Source of the DNA: an uncultured Eubacteriales bacterium
GTDB lineage: Bacteria > Bacillota > Clostridia > Oscillospirales > Oscillospiraceae
Length of the DNA: 64,000 nucleotides
Direction of reading: 5' to 3'
Assembly (NCBI GenBank): GCA_900543085.1
Contig: UQQF01000001.1
Span: 124,001 to 188,000, forward strand
Of this stretch, positions 8,167-16,601 are shown in pieces. The first letter of the stretch is position 1; each line of letters starts with the position of its first letter. The notes beneath the pieces are model-generated. The model was not told where the DNA came from. It saw only the letters and a list, made by a program, of their open reading frames with translations, and did not search any database. A program made the translations under genes and the position numbers.

Positions 8167-8189
8167 ATGTGTTATTGATTATAACACAT
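8167..8189. promoter_or_regulatory. 9-bp dyad between pfp and fba, candidate operator
   Basis: ATGTGTTAT (8167-8175) and ATAACACAT (8181-8189) form a perfect inverted repeat around TGATT. It covers the -35 and spacer of the fba promoter and the -10 of the pfp promoter, so one bound protein could control both genes. It does not match the Rex consensus. Confidence 0.5.
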
Positions 8190-8203
8190 GATTGAGATAT
8201 AAT
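8175..8203 (+). promoter_or_regulatory. promoter of fba
   Basis: TTGATT (8175-8180) and a perfect TATAAT (8198-8203) are separated by 17 bases. Confidence 0.8.
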
Positions 8204-8206
8204 AAA
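8178..8206 (-). promoter_or_regulatory. promoter of pfp
   Basis: On the minus strand TATAAT (8178-8183) has only a weak -35 (TTTATT) 17 bases upstream. It overlaps the fba promoter face to face. Confidence 0.45.
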
Positions 8207-8249
8207 GAAGCAATAGCATAAATTTACCGCTAGCGAAGGAGATAATTTT

Positions 8250-9188
8250 ATGGCCTTAGTAACAACAAAAGACATGTTCCGCAAAGCTTATGAGGGCGGT
8301 TACGCCATTGGCGCTTTCAACGTCAACAACATGGAGATAGTCCAGGGCATCACCATGGCTGCCAACGAGCTGCGCGCTCCGCTGATCCTCCAGGTATCCA
8401 AGGGCGCCCGCGCCTACGCCAGCCACACCTATCTGATGAAGCTGGTCGAGGCCGCCGTCGCTGAGACCGGCCTGCCCATCGCGCTCCACCTTGACCACGG
8501 CGACAGCTTTGAGCTCTGCAAGAGCTGCATAGACGGCGGCTTCACTTCCGTCATGATAGATGCCAGCAGCAAGCCCTTTGAGGAGAACATCGCCATCACC
8601 AAGCAGGTCGTCGAGTACGCTCACGACCACGGCGTCGTCGTCGAGGCCGAGCTGGGCACCCTCGCCGGCATTGAGGACGAGGTCAAGGTCGAAGAAGGTC
8701 ACGCCAGCTACACCCGCCCCGAGGAGGTGCAGGAGTTTGTCGAGCGCACCGGCTGCGACAGCCTTGCCATCGCCATCGGCACCAGCCACGGCGCCTACAA
8801 GTTCAAGCCCGGCACGAAGCCGCAGCTGCGCTTCGACGTGCTCGAGGCCGTTGAGAAGAACCTGCCCGGCTTCCCGATAGTCCTGCACGGCGCCTCCAGC
8901 GTGCCCCAGAACTTCGTCGAGGAGATCAACAAGTACGGCGGCAATATGCCCGGCGCCATCGGCGTTCCCGAGGATCAGCTCCGTCAGGCTGCCAAGAGCG
9001 CGGTGTGCAAGATAAACATCGACTCCGACCTGCGTCTCGCCATGACCGCCACCATCCGCAAGTTCTTCGCCGAGCATCCCGACAAGTTCGACCCCAGGGA
9101 GTATCTCAAGCCCGCCCGCGAGGCCATCAAGCAGATGGTCGCCCACAAGATAGTCGACGTGCTCGGCTGCGACGGCAAGGCGGAATAA
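8250..9188 (+). CDS. fba: class II fructose-1,6-bisphosphate aldolase
   Basis: This 312-residue zinc aldolase splits fructose 1,6-bisphosphate into the two triose phosphates. Zinc-ligand and active-site boxes are visible: LHLDHGDSFELCK, the VEAELGTLAG segment, GTSHGAYKF, LHGASSVP and the phosphate-binding NIDSDLR. The ATG at 8250 follows GAAGGAG. Transcription starts from a strong promoter divergent from pfp. Only 55 bases containing a weak hairpin and no T-run separate it from the degenerate P-type ATPase gene, so read-through into that gene is likely. Confidence 0.95.
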   Translation: MALVTTKDMFRKAYEGGYAIGAFNVNNMEIVQGITMAANELRAPLILQVSKGARAYASHTYLMKLVEAAVAETGLPIALHLDHGDSFELCKSCIDGGFTSVMIDASSKPFEENIAITKQVVEYAHDHGVVVEAELGTLAGIEDEVKVEEGHASYTRPEEVQEFVERTGCDSLAIAIGTSHGAYKFKPGTKPQLRFDVLEAVEKNLPGFPIVLHGASSVPQNFVEEINKYGGNMPGAIGVPEDQLRQAAKSAVCKINIDSDLRLAMTATIRKFFAEHPDKFDPREYLKPAREAIKQMVAHKIVDVLGCDGKAE

Positions 9189-9243
9189 ACTTTCGGCATA
9201 AAAACCCCAGCGCCTTTGGCGCCAAGACGTTAGGAGGGGTGCA

Positions 9244-11187
9244 ATGAATTTCACTGAATTACTCGAAAAGCTTGCCGGCGGCTCCACCGCCGCCGGCGGG
9301 CGCCTTGCCGCGGGCAACATCGGCGCGGGGATCATCCTCGTTGCCCGGCTTGCCGTCTGCTGCGTGGCCTTTGCGATTGCGCTGCTGGTAGACGCCATAC
9401 CCGCTGTGTGGGTCACGGTCATACTCGTGCTCTGCGCGCTCATAGCCGGATATGACGTCATAGCCGCCGCCGTGCTCGGCATAATGCGCGGCGACTACCT
9501 CAACAGCGGTGCGCTGGTCATAATAGCCGCCCTGCTGGCGTTTATTTTCGGCGCTGAGATAGAGGGCTGCGCGCTCATTCTGCTCTATCAGATAACCGGC
9601 ATCTTCATAGACTACGCCGTGGAGCGCACGCGCCGCACCGTGCTGGACACCATCTACTGCGACACCGCATACGCCAGCCGCGTGGGCGAGGACGGCAAAG
9701 AATCCACCGTCCCGGCGGACTCGCTGCAGCCCGGAGACATAATCGTCATACGCCCCGGCGAGACGGTTCCCTGCGACTGCATCGTCCTCGACGGCAGCTC
9801 GAAGCTCGACCTGGCACCGCTGGGAGACGACTCCGGCTATGTCAACGTCAAGGAGGGCGACGAGCTGTTCTCCGGCTGCATAAACGCCTCCGGCGAGCTG
9901 AGGTGCGAGGTCTCCTCCGTACAGAGCGAGTCGACCGCCGCCAGGCTCTACGCCGAAATCAACGCAGCCCCCGGCAGGGGAGAGGTCGTGCCCGAGGCTC
10001 TGCAGAGCCTGCGCAAGTATTTCCCGCCCGTCATAACGGCCATCGCCGTGCTCATCGCCGCGCTGCTGCCTATTTTCCTGGACATCTCGGTCTCCGAGGC
10101 TGTCAGGCGCGCGTCGATGTTCCTGGTAATAGCCTCTCCGGTCTCGATGTTCGCGGCGATACCCGTCATACGCCTGTGCGCATGCTGCGGCGCCGCCCGC
10201 GCAGGCGCCGTGTTTGACAGCTGCGCCGCCATTGACGGCGTCGCATCGGCCAGCACCGCGGCCTTCAACGAGACCGGCACGCTCACCGAGGGCAAGCCGC
10301 GCGTGGTATCCGTCAGCGCCGGGCGCATGGGCAAGGACGTGCTGCTGAAGATAGCCGCTCACGCCCTGTCCTACTCAAACTCTCCGCAGTCGCGCTCCAT
10401 CATCGAGGCCTATGGCGGCACCATATACATAGACCTGATCGAGAATTTCAACGAGGCGCCCGGCTACGGCGTCGAAGTTCGCGTAGACGGCATACCCATC
10501 CGCGTGGGCACGCGCGAGCTGATGCGCATCGGCCATGTTGAGATTCCGGACAGCGACCTCTATGTGGACGACGGCGCAACCTGCGTCTATGTCGCCATAA
10601 CCGACGAGTACGCCGGCTGCATCGTGCTCAGCGACCCCGTCCGTGAAGACGCCGCCGCCGGGATCGACGACCTGCGCCACAGCGGCGTTGAGAACATCGT
10701 GATGTTCAGCTCCGATTCCCGCGACCGCACGGCCAAGCTGGCCAGCAGCATGGGCATAACCGAGTACTACTCCGAGTGCTCCCGCGACAAGCTGCGCGGC
10801 TCGCTCTCCACGCTCAAGCAGGGCTGCGCCCCCGGGCGCACGCTCATGTACGTGGGCAGGGGAGAGGACTTCGGCGGCTCGCACACCGCCGCTGACGTGG
10901 ATGTAGCCATGTCCGGCGCCGATACGCTGAGCCTGCGCAGGAGCTGCGACGTGACCATTCTCGGCGGCAAGGTCGGCAAGATAGCCGTCGCCGTAGGCGT
11001 GGCTCGCTATGCGCGCATGCTCTCTTACGCCACTGCCGGCGGAGCCGCGCTGATAAAAGTCATACTGCTCATTCTCGCAGCCTTCGGCATAAGCACGCTT
11101 TGGTTCTCGATCTTCATCGACGCCATTGCCGCCGTCGCCGCCTCGCTGGTGTCCATCCTGGCCTTCAGCGGCGAGCTGTACAAGTAA
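9244..11187 (+). CDS. degenerate heavy-metal P-type ATPase homologue (predicted pseudoenzyme)
   Basis: The 647-residue protein aligns along its whole length with a P1B metal pump: membrane helices, actuator domain (PGETVPCDCIVLDG), a membrane loop, P/N domains and C-terminal helices. Every catalytic hallmark is changed. TGES is GDDS (residues 194-197), SCPCAL is ASPVSMF, DKTGT is NETGT with asparagine at residue 342, the HP motif is NSPQS, and GDGINDAP is GRGEDFGG near residue 538. Without the aspartate it cannot form the phospho-intermediate. The frame is intact and GC-rich like its neighbours and has an AGGAGG site, so it looks maintained rather than decaying. Its role is unknown; sensing, scaffolding or regulation of a pump are possibilities. 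Confidence 0.85.
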   Translation: MNFTELLEKLAGGSTAAGGRLAAGNIGAGIILVARLAVCCVAFAIALLVDAIPAVWVTVILVLCALIAGYDVIAAAVLGIMRGDYLNSGALVIIAALLAFIFGAEIEGCALILLYQITGIFIDYAVERTRRTVLDTIYCDTAYASRVGEDGKESTVPADSLQPGDIIVIRPGETVPCDCIVLDGSSKLDLAPLGDDSGYVNVKEGDELFSGCINASGELRCEVSSVQSESTAARLYAEINAAPGRGEVVPEALQSLRKYFPPVITAIAVLIAALLPIFLDISVSEAVRRASMFLVIASPVSMFAAIPVIRLCACCGAARAGAVFDSCAAIDGVASASTAAFNETGTLTEGKPRVVSVSAGRMGKDVLLKIAAHALSYSNSPQSRSIIEAYGGTIYIDLIENFNEAPGYGVEVRVDGIPIRVGTRELMRIGHVEIPDSDLYVDDGATCVYVAITDEYAGCIVLSDPVREDAAAGIDDLRHSGVENIVMFSSDSRDRTAKLASSMGITEYYSECSRDKLRGSLSTLKQGCAPGRTLMYVGRGEDFGGSHTAADVDVAMSGADTLSLRRSCDVTILGGKVGKIAVAVGVARYARMLSYATAGGAALIKVILLILAAFGISTLWFSIFIDAIAAVAASLVSILAFSGELYK

Positions 11188-11211
11188 TAATATACCCCAT
11201 ATTGAAACGCT

Positions 11212-11244
11212 AAACGAGCCGGGACAGACCCGGCTCGTTTTTTT
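11212..11244 (+). terminator. intrinsic terminator
   Basis: AAACGAGCCGGG / CCCGGCTCGTTT with a five-base loop is followed by further T residues, ending the fba transcript. Confidence 0.93.
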
Positions 11245-11281
11245 GCAATCTGCGTTAACACATTTGGTGCGCTCAGGTTGG

Positions 11282-11309
11282 TTGAACTCGCCGCAATATC
11301 GTGTAGAAT
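11282..11309 (+). promoter_or_regulatory. promoter of the XRE-AbrB/ABC operon
   Basis: TTGAAC (11282-11287) and TAGAAT (11304-11309) are separated by 16 bases. Confidence 0.6.
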
Positions 11310-11332
11310 TAGGCGTGAAAGGTGTGAATTGT

Positions 11333-11806
11333 ATGAACAATCAGAGCAATCTCGCGCGCAACCTCACATCCCTGCGCAGTCTGAAAAGGCTGACGCTCGA
11401 GCGCGTGGCCGAGGCCGTAGGCGTGACGAGGCAGGCGGTGGCGAAATGGGAGAGCGGCGAGAGCGCGCCGGATATTCTGCACTGCGACGCCCTGGCCGAG
11501 CTGTACGGCGTGAGCCTCGACGATTTGATCCACTTCGACCAGGCCAGGGAGGGCATAACGCCGCCGCCCAAGGGCAAGCACGTGTTCGGCACCGTCCAGG
11601 TAGGAGAGCGCGGTCAGATAGTCATTCCCAAGAAGGCGCGCGACCTGTTCGGCATCAAGCAGGGGGACACGCTTATTGTCCTGGGCGACACCAATCCGGG
11701 GAGCCAGGGAATAGCTCTCATGCAGAGCGAGTTGTTTCTCAACATGGCTCAGCTTCTGGAGGCCGCATACAGAAAGGACAGAGAAGATGAATGTTCTGAC
11801 CGTTGA
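11333..11806 (+). CDS. XRE helix-turn-helix regulator with C-terminal AbrB/SpoVT domain
   Basis: The 157-residue protein has two DNA-binding modules: an N-terminal Cro/C1-type helix-turn-helix (about residues 7-62, with VTRQAVAKWESGESAPD) and a swapped-hairpin AbrB-type domain (about 85-130, with VGERGQIVIPKKARDLFGI). A TTG-free short leader and the ATG at 11333 after AAAGGTG set the start. Its end overlaps the ATPase gene by 20 bases, so it is probably the local regulator of the exporter. Similar two-gene exporters in Firmicutes are usually controlled by GntR (YtrA-like) proteins, so this pairing is notable. The ligand is unknown. Confidence 0.85.
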   Translation: MNNQSNLARNLTSLRSLKRLTLERVAEAVGVTRQAVAKWESGESAPDILHCDALAELYGVSLDDLIHFDQAREGITPPPKGKHVFGTVQVGERGQIVIPKKARDLFGIKQGDTLIVLGDTNPGSQGIALMQSELFLNMAQLLEAAYRKDREDECSDR

Positions 11807-12536
11807 AGGGCTGACGAAGCGCTATTCCGGCTTCGCGCTCGATGATGTCTCCTTCACCCTCGGCGAGGGGCGCATAATGGGGCTGATAGGCCGCAACGGC
11901 GCAGGCAAGACCACCGCACTCAAATCCATCCTCGGCATGATAAAACCGCAGAGAGGGAGAATAACCGTCCTCGGACACGAGCTGCCCGGAGGCGAGGCGG
12001 CGTGTAAACAGGAAATGGGCGTCGTACTGGGCGGAATTGACTTCTACATGCAAAAGCGCCTCTCCGACATAACCTCTGCCACCAGGCGCTTTTACCCTGC
12101 CTGGGATGCCGGGGCGTACTCCCGGCATATGGCGCGCTTCGGCCTGGACGAGCACAAGCGCGTGAACGAGCTCTCCGCCGGTATGAGGGTGAAATACCTT
12201 ATCGCTCTTGCACTCTCCCACGAAGCCGGACTGCTCATCCTTGACGAGCCGACCAGCGGTCTTGACCCGGTGTCGCGCGACGAGCTGCTCGAGCTGCTCC
12301 GGCACCTGGCCGACAGCCGCGGCATCAGCGTCCTTTTTTCCACGCACATCACGTCCGACCTCGACAAATGCGCGGACGATATAACCTACATAAAGGATGG
12401 CCGGGTGCTGGCCAGCGGCGACAAAGCCACATTCGCGCGTCATTTCCTGCACCTCAGGCAGCCGGGCGAAACCGGCGAGCTGTCCCTCGAGGATATAATG
12501 CTGCGCACCGAGAGGAGGACGTATGATGATTTCTAA
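11787..12536 (+). CDS. ABC transporter ATP-binding protein (YtrB/BcrA type)
   Basis: The 249-residue ATPase drives the membrane protein encoded next to it. Walker A is GRNGAGKTT, the signature is the variant LSAGM instead of LSGGQ, and Walker B with its D-loop is LLILDEPTSGLDP, followed by the switch histidine in STHI. The order suits an ABC-2 type exporter or membrane stress pump. The gene overlaps both neighbours (20 bases upstream, 14 downstream), so translation is coupled. The substrate cannot be predicted. Confidence 0.93.
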   Translation: MNVLTVEGLTKRYSGFALDDVSFTLGEGRIMGLIGRNGAGKTTALKSILGMIKPQRGRITVLGHELPGGEAACKQEMGVVLGGIDFYMQKRLSDITSATRRFYPAWDAGAYSRHMARFGLDEHKRVNELSAGMRVKYLIALALSHEAGLLILDEPTSGLDPVSRDELLELLRHLADSRGISVLFSTHITSDLDKCADDITYIKDGRVLASGDKATFARHFLHLRQPGETGELSLEDIMLRTERRTYDDF

Positions 12537-13170
12537 GCTGCTGTACAAGGAGCTAAGACTTGCGGCTCACCCCACCATGTACATATTCACGCTGCTCGGC
12601 GCCCTGGTGCTTGTCCCGGCCTATCCCTACGGCCTGGTGTTCATGTTCGGCTCCCTTGCGCCGTCCATCACATTCATGTACTGCCGCGAGACCCGGGACA
12701 TGTACTACACGCTGCTTCTGCCCGTGCCAAAGCGCGCCGTAGTCGCCGGCAAGTGCGCACTGACTGTGTCCATGCAACTGGCCATGCTCGCCGTGGCGGC
12801 TATCTTTGCACTGCTCCGGACGGTGATCGGCGCGGATTCCAACCCTGTGGGCATCGAGCCGAACGCCGCGTATTTCGGCTTCGGACTTATGATCCTCGCC
12901 GTGTTCGACTTTGTCTTCCTGACTCAGTTCTACAAGACCGCCTACAAGGTCGGCAGAGCCTTCGCCCTGGCGATGGTTCCTGAGATAATCCTGATCCTGG
13001 CGATGGAGACAGCCTCGCACATACCGGCGCTATCCTGGATAGACGGCACGTCTGCCCCGGAGCTTATGACGCAGCTCCCGATACTTGCAGCCGGGGTGAT
13101 AATTTATGCCGCCGGTCTGCTCGCCGCCTATCGAATTTCGGCGCGCCGCTTTGAATCGGTCGATGTATAA
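12523..13170 (+). CDS. ABC-2-type membrane permease
   Basis: This 215-residue hydrophobic protein has about six membrane segments and begins with the cytoplasmic KLLYKELRLAAHP typical of ABC-2 exporter subunits. A conserved family feature is the loop between helices 2 and 3, TRDMYYTLLLPVPKRAVVAGK, where peptide-exporter subunits contact the ATPase. It overlaps the ATPase gene by 14 bases and ends the three-gene operon. It should form the channel of the exporter, presumably as a dimer. Function beyond membrane transport or stress is not visible. Confidence 0.85.
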   Translation: MMISKLLYKELRLAAHPTMYIFTLLGALVLVPAYPYGLVFMFGSLAPSITFMYCRETRDMYYTLLLPVPKRAVVAGKCALTVSMQLAMLAVAAIFALLRTVIGADSNPVGIEPNAAYFGFGLMILAVFDFVFLTQFYKTAYKVGRAFALAMVPEIILILAMETASHIPALSWIDGTSAPELMTQLPILAAGVIIYAAGLLAAYRISARRFESVDV

Positions 13171-13172
13171 AG

Positions 13173-13200
13173 AAAAGAGCCTGCATATTGCAGGCTCTTT
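13173..13200. terminator. bidirectional terminator
   Basis: AAAGAGCCTGCA / TGCAGGCTCTTT with a three-base loop lies between convergent operons. The minus-strand reading ends in the better T-run and so should end the DHHW gene. Confidence 0.8.
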
Positions 13201-13208
13201 CACATTGT

Positions 13209-14330
13209 TTACCGCCCCATGAGGAACAGGTTGGTATCGGTCGCGAAGGTCGACACGCTGTACGCGACAAGCACGTTGTCGAAGTCGTGCTCGGCGATGT
13301 ACTCGGACACGCTCATGCGGTAGTAGCGCAGGTCGACGACGTGTATCTCGGAGAAGTCGTCCAGCAGGAAGGGGATGAGGCTGTCCGTGTAGGAGTCGCG
13401 GATTATCAGCAGGGAGGGTCCCTCGTTGCCGGTTACGATCTCGTGCAGCGGGCAGTTGCCGCCCATGAACATGGAGTACTTGTCCTTCTTCCCGAGGTAG
13501 CTCTCATCGTAGAGCTGGCCTTCCTCGGGGCTGCCGGTGGGATAGCTGGTTATCTTCAAACCCTCCGGCTCGTTCACAAAGACCTCCATGCTGTCGGGCT
13601 TTACCCAGCTGAAGCCGCTCGACGACCAGGTCGTGCCGTAGAAGCTGTCGGAGACGGTGTGGCGGTCGGTGTAGCTGTCCAGCGCGGGGACGTCTATGCC
13701 CATCGCCTTGCCCAGCGCGGTGAAGCCGTAATAGGCGCCCAGGCTGGTCCAGTGGTGGTCGGTGCGGTAGTAGATGTACTCGTCCGCGTGCTCGCGCAGG
13801 GGAGCGAGCATGTCCACGTTGTTGGCGTTGGACAGGCCGTAGCAGTACTCTATCAGCTCCGCCTGGCTGTCGTTCGGCGTGAGATTCGGCAGACGGTCAG
13901 ACCATATCTCGCTCTTTTCAGGTATAAGGGCAAAGTAAACGTTCGCGTCCGTGTTCTGAACCAGCTGGTTCACGTAGCTCATGTTCGTATCCAGGGTGCT
14001 CTTATCCGGGGCGTCAAACCCCTCTATGAGCGTCTGTTCCTTGCCGTAGGAGACGTCGTTGTTCTCTTTCTTGCCCAGCGCAAGCTCGCTGGCGGCCTTC
14101 AGAGTGATCCACTCGTCGCGGAAGATGAACTGGTCAGAGGTGTAGTCTTCAAATTCCGTCGTAAACTCCTTGTTGAAAAGCCGCTCAAACGTAAAGCGGG
14201 GCATCGTCTGCAAAACGCGGTTTTCCTGCTCGGAGAAAGTCCTCTGGGGCGTCAGCATATTGGCCACGAAAAAGCCGCCGATAAACAGAAGGAATATGAG
14301 GACTTCCGCCCACATTGCTTTTTTGCTCAT
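13209..14330 (-). CDS. DHHW-family (AlgX/AlgJ-like) surface polymer acetylation protein
   Basis: The 373-residue protein has one N-terminal membrane anchor (about residues 8-26) and an extracytoplasmic SGNH-hydrolase-like domain. The family signature is YYRTDHHWTSLGAYYGF, and a second catalytic-type box is IIRDSYTDSLIPFL. Members work with MBOAT proteins to move acetyl groups onto exopolysaccharide or wall polymers outside the cell. It lies 12 bases after the MBOAT gene on the same strand. The acceptor polymer is not evident; no glycosyltransferases are nearby. Confidence 0.9.
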   Translation of the reverse strand: MSKKAMWAEVLIFLLFIGGFFVANMLTPQRTFSEQENRVLQTMPRFTFERLFNKEFTTEFEDYTSDQFIFRDEWITLKAASELALGKKENNDVSYGKEQTLIEGFDAPDKSTLDTNMSYVNQLVQNTDANVYFALIPEKSEIWSDRLPNLTPNDSQAELIEYCYGLSNANNVDMLAPLREHADEYIYYRTDHHWTSLGAYYGFTALGKAMGIDVPALDSYTDRHTVSDSFYGTTWSSSGFSWVKPDSMEVFVNEPEGLKITSYPTGSPEEGQLYDESYLGKKDKYSMFMGGNCPLHEIVTGNEGPSLLIIRDSYTDSLIPFLLDDFSEIHVVDLRYYRMSVSEYIAEHDFDNVLVAYSVSTFATDTNLFLMGR

Positions 14331-14342
14331 GCGCAGTCCTCC

Positions 14343-15737
14343 TTAGAAATTGAAGTACAGGAACGGGTTGTACGAGGCGTCCACGAGATACGCGGTGGAC
14401 AGGATCAGCGCCAGAAGTATAAGCGCGGGCGCTGCAATACGCACAAAACCGTTCGGCAGTTTATGCCAGAGCTTCTTGCCCAGCGGAGTGCAGGCAATGA
14501 TAGCGATGACGATAGTGACGCCGTACGTCATCAGGTAGTACAGATCCTCGCTCCTGATAAAGCCGTTTGCACCGAAGCCGAGCATCGCGCTGGTGTACTG
14601 TCCGGCCAGGCCTATGTCGTTGAGCTGGAACAGCGGCCAGACCAGCATGACCACAAGCAGTGTGTAGACGTGGCTCCACACCTTGGATCTCTCCAGATAT
14701 TTCAGGAGGAAGGTCTTTTCAAGCAGCAGCCAGAACGCGTAGTACAGACCCCAGATGAGGAAGGTCCAGTTGGCGCCGTGCCAGATGCCGGTCAGCGCCC
14801 AGACGACGGTGATGTTGAATATCTGCCTTGCCTTGCCGCACCTGTTGCCACCCAGGGGAATGTAGACATAGTCCCTGAACCAGGTGCCGAGCGACATGTG
14901 CCAGCGCCGCCAGAACTCGGTTATGCTCTTGGAAATGTACGGGTAGTTGAAGTTCTCCAGGAACTCAAAGCCTATCATGCGGCCCAGACCGATGGCCATG
15001 TCCGAATAGCCCGCAAAGTCAAAGTAGATTTGCAGAGAGAAGGCCAGGGCGCCAATCCAGCTGCCCACAAAAGTGAGGTCTCCGCAGCCGGCGGCGTAGA
15101 CGTCCCACAGTGCGCCGATGTTGTTGGCTATCAGCACCTTCTTGCCGACGCCTATCATAAAGCGCTCCACGCCGGACGCGAACTGGTTCACACTGCTCGC
15201 GCGGAATCCCAGCTGATCCGCAACGTCCTTATAGCGGACTATAGGTCCGGCAATGAGCTGCGGGAACAGCGCGACGAAGGTACCAAAGCTTATATAGTTC
15301 TTCTGCACGTCCGCATCGCCGCGGTAGACATCGATGGGATAGCTCATCGTCTGGAAGGTATAGAACGAGATGCCGATGGGCAGTGTGACATTCAGCTCCG
15401 GCAGGTTGATGAACGGTATGAGGTTCAGGGTATCTGCAAAGAGGTTGTAGTACTTGAAGAACCCAAGCAGAGCCAGGTTGAGCACTACGTTGACGACAAG
15501 CACGATTTTTGCCTTTTTGTCATCTACGCCGCGCCATTTACCTATAAGTATGCCGTTGATATAGTTGATGGTTATAGAAACCAGCATCAGCAGGATATAC
15601 ACAGGCTCGCCCCAGCCGTAGAATATCATGTTGACAACAAACAGTATGGGGTTGCGCCACTTTACCGGCGAGATGTAGTACAAAAACAGTACCACCGGTA
15701 AGTATATGAACATAAACAGTATGCTGGAAAATACCAT
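14343..15737 (-). CDS. MBOAT-family membrane O-acyltransferase (AlgI-like)
   Basis: This 464-residue polytopic protein belongs to the AlgI/DltB branch of the membrane-bound O-acyltransferases. It carries the family core WRRWHMSLGTWFRDYVYIPL and the catalytic-histidine segment ALTGIWHGANWTFLIWGLYY. It should pass acetyl groups across the membrane to the DHHW partner encoded immediately downstream. Upstream lies a Pro/Thr-rich lipoprotein, a combination repeatedly seen in Firmicutes. All three genes are on the minus strand with short gaps and form one operon. Confidence 0.95.
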   Translation of the reverse strand: MVFSSILFMFIYLPVVLFLYYISPVKWRNPILFVVNMIFYGWGEPVYILLMLVSITINYINGILIGKWRGVDDKKAKIVLVVNVVLNLALLGFFKYYNLFADTLNLIPFINLPELNVTLPIGISFYTFQTMSYPIDVYRGDADVQKNYISFGTFVALFPQLIAGPIVRYKDVADQLGFRASSVNQFASGVERFMIGVGKKVLIANNIGALWDVYAAGCGDLTFVGSWIGALAFSLQIYFDFAGYSDMAIGLGRMIGFEFLENFNYPYISKSITEFWRRWHMSLGTWFRDYVYIPLGGNRCGKARQIFNITVVWALTGIWHGANWTFLIWGLYYAFWLLLEKTFLLKYLERSKVWSHVYTLLVVMLVWPLFQLNDIGLAGQYTSAMLGFGANGFIRSEDLYYLMTYGVTIVIAIIACTPLGKKLWHKLPNGFVRIAAPALILLALILSTAYLVDASYNPFLYFNF

Positions 15738-15771
15738 AGGCGGTTTCCTCCGGGTGAGTTATTTTTAATGG

Positions 15772-16488
15772 TCAGGCGAACAGAGCGTAAAAGTCCGCCG
15801 CTATGTCCTCGGCGTTCGCATGGCAGACAAGCATGACATAGTTGCCGCTGACACATATCTGAGCGTTGCTCCACTGCTCAATGGTCGCCGGATACCAGGC
15901 TCCACCGTCGGCCTGAGCCTGCTTGCGAGCCTCGAATATAGTACGTACCGTATCTACATCGGAGGCGTTCTCGCACTCTATAAGCACGATTTCGTTGGCC
16001 GAGGCCGTTATCATGGCCATCTGTGCGACCAGCTGCTTGGCGGCTATCGCGCTGAGACCCGGATAGAAGTTGTCCAGCAACGTAGCGTCGACTTCCGTCA
16101 TGCCGGCAAATTCATAAGTCGAAGTAAGCGTATTGAAGAACGCAGCCAGATCAACACTGCCAGGCTCTCCGCTCGGCGTGGGAGACGGCTCATCGCTCGG
16201 GTCGGAGGTCGGCTCAGGGCTGACGCTTGGCGTCACCGGCACAGTCGGGGTCGGGGTAGGCGGCGCCGGTGTCGGGGACGGAGTCGGCGTCGGCGTAGGA
16301 GTCGGGGTCGGGGTCGGCGTAGGGGAGGGGGAAGGGCTGGCCGACGGGGTCGGGGCATAAGTAGAAGACACGTCGCCGATCGGCTCACCTGTATTCTTGC
16401 CTTCGTCCTGTTGATTGCCGCAGGCAGTCAGCGCCATGAGCATTACAAGCGCCAACGCCAACGCGGTGATTCTCAGGTGCGTTTTCAT
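15772..16488 (-). CDS. Pro/Thr-rich lipoprotein with DUF4358-like domain
   Basis: The 238-residue precursor has a lipoprotein signal ending in LTAC, with Cys23 as the lipidation site. Residues about 45-110 are a flexible Ser/Thr-Pro linker, and residues about 112-238 form a globular domain resembling DUF4358, which commonly accompanies MBOAT/DHHW pairs. It is probably an outer-surface accessory of the acetylation system. It is the first gene of the operon. The leader contains a stem CCGTGTCTCG / CGAGACGCGG (plus-strand region 16525-16552) of unknown role. Confidence 0.85.
   Translation of the reverse strand: MKTHLRITALALALVMLMALTACGNQQDEGKNTGEPIGDVSSTYAPTPSASPSPSPTPTPTPTPTPTPTPSPTPAPPTPTPTVPVTPSVSPEPTSDPSDEPSPTPSGEPGSVDLAAFFNTLTSTYEFAGMTEVDATLLDNFYPGLSAIAAKQLVAQMAMITASANEIVLIECENASDVDTVRTIFEARKQAQADGGAWYPATIEQWSNAQICVSGNYVMLVCHANAEDIAADFYALFA
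16159..16356. repeat. low-complexity Thr-Pro codon repeat inside the lipoprotein
   Basis: The strand complementary to the gene reads as reiterated GTCGG(G/C)GT(A/C)GG units, encoding about 66 residues rich in TP and SP. Such hexamer repeats are prone to slippage, so the linker length may vary between strains. Confidence 0.8.
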
Positions 16489-16601
16489 TACGTTTTCTCC
16501 TTGCTCTTTTATTATGCACTGCCGCGTCTCGCCGGAAACCGAGACACGGTTTTATATTGACGATGTAAAATTGAATTTGTTGCGAAAAAAACAGAAAACT
16601 T

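Noticed and set aside
8167..8189. Rex (NADH) operator between pfp and fba
   Set aside because: The dyad arms ATGTGTTAT/ATAACACAT do not match the TTGTGAA or TTGTTAA half-sites, and the spacing is wrong.
13188..15701. 837-codon open frame on the plus strand
   Set aside because: It is antisense to the DHHW and MBOAT genes, has no recognisable domain and reflects the GC-rich codon pattern of those genes.
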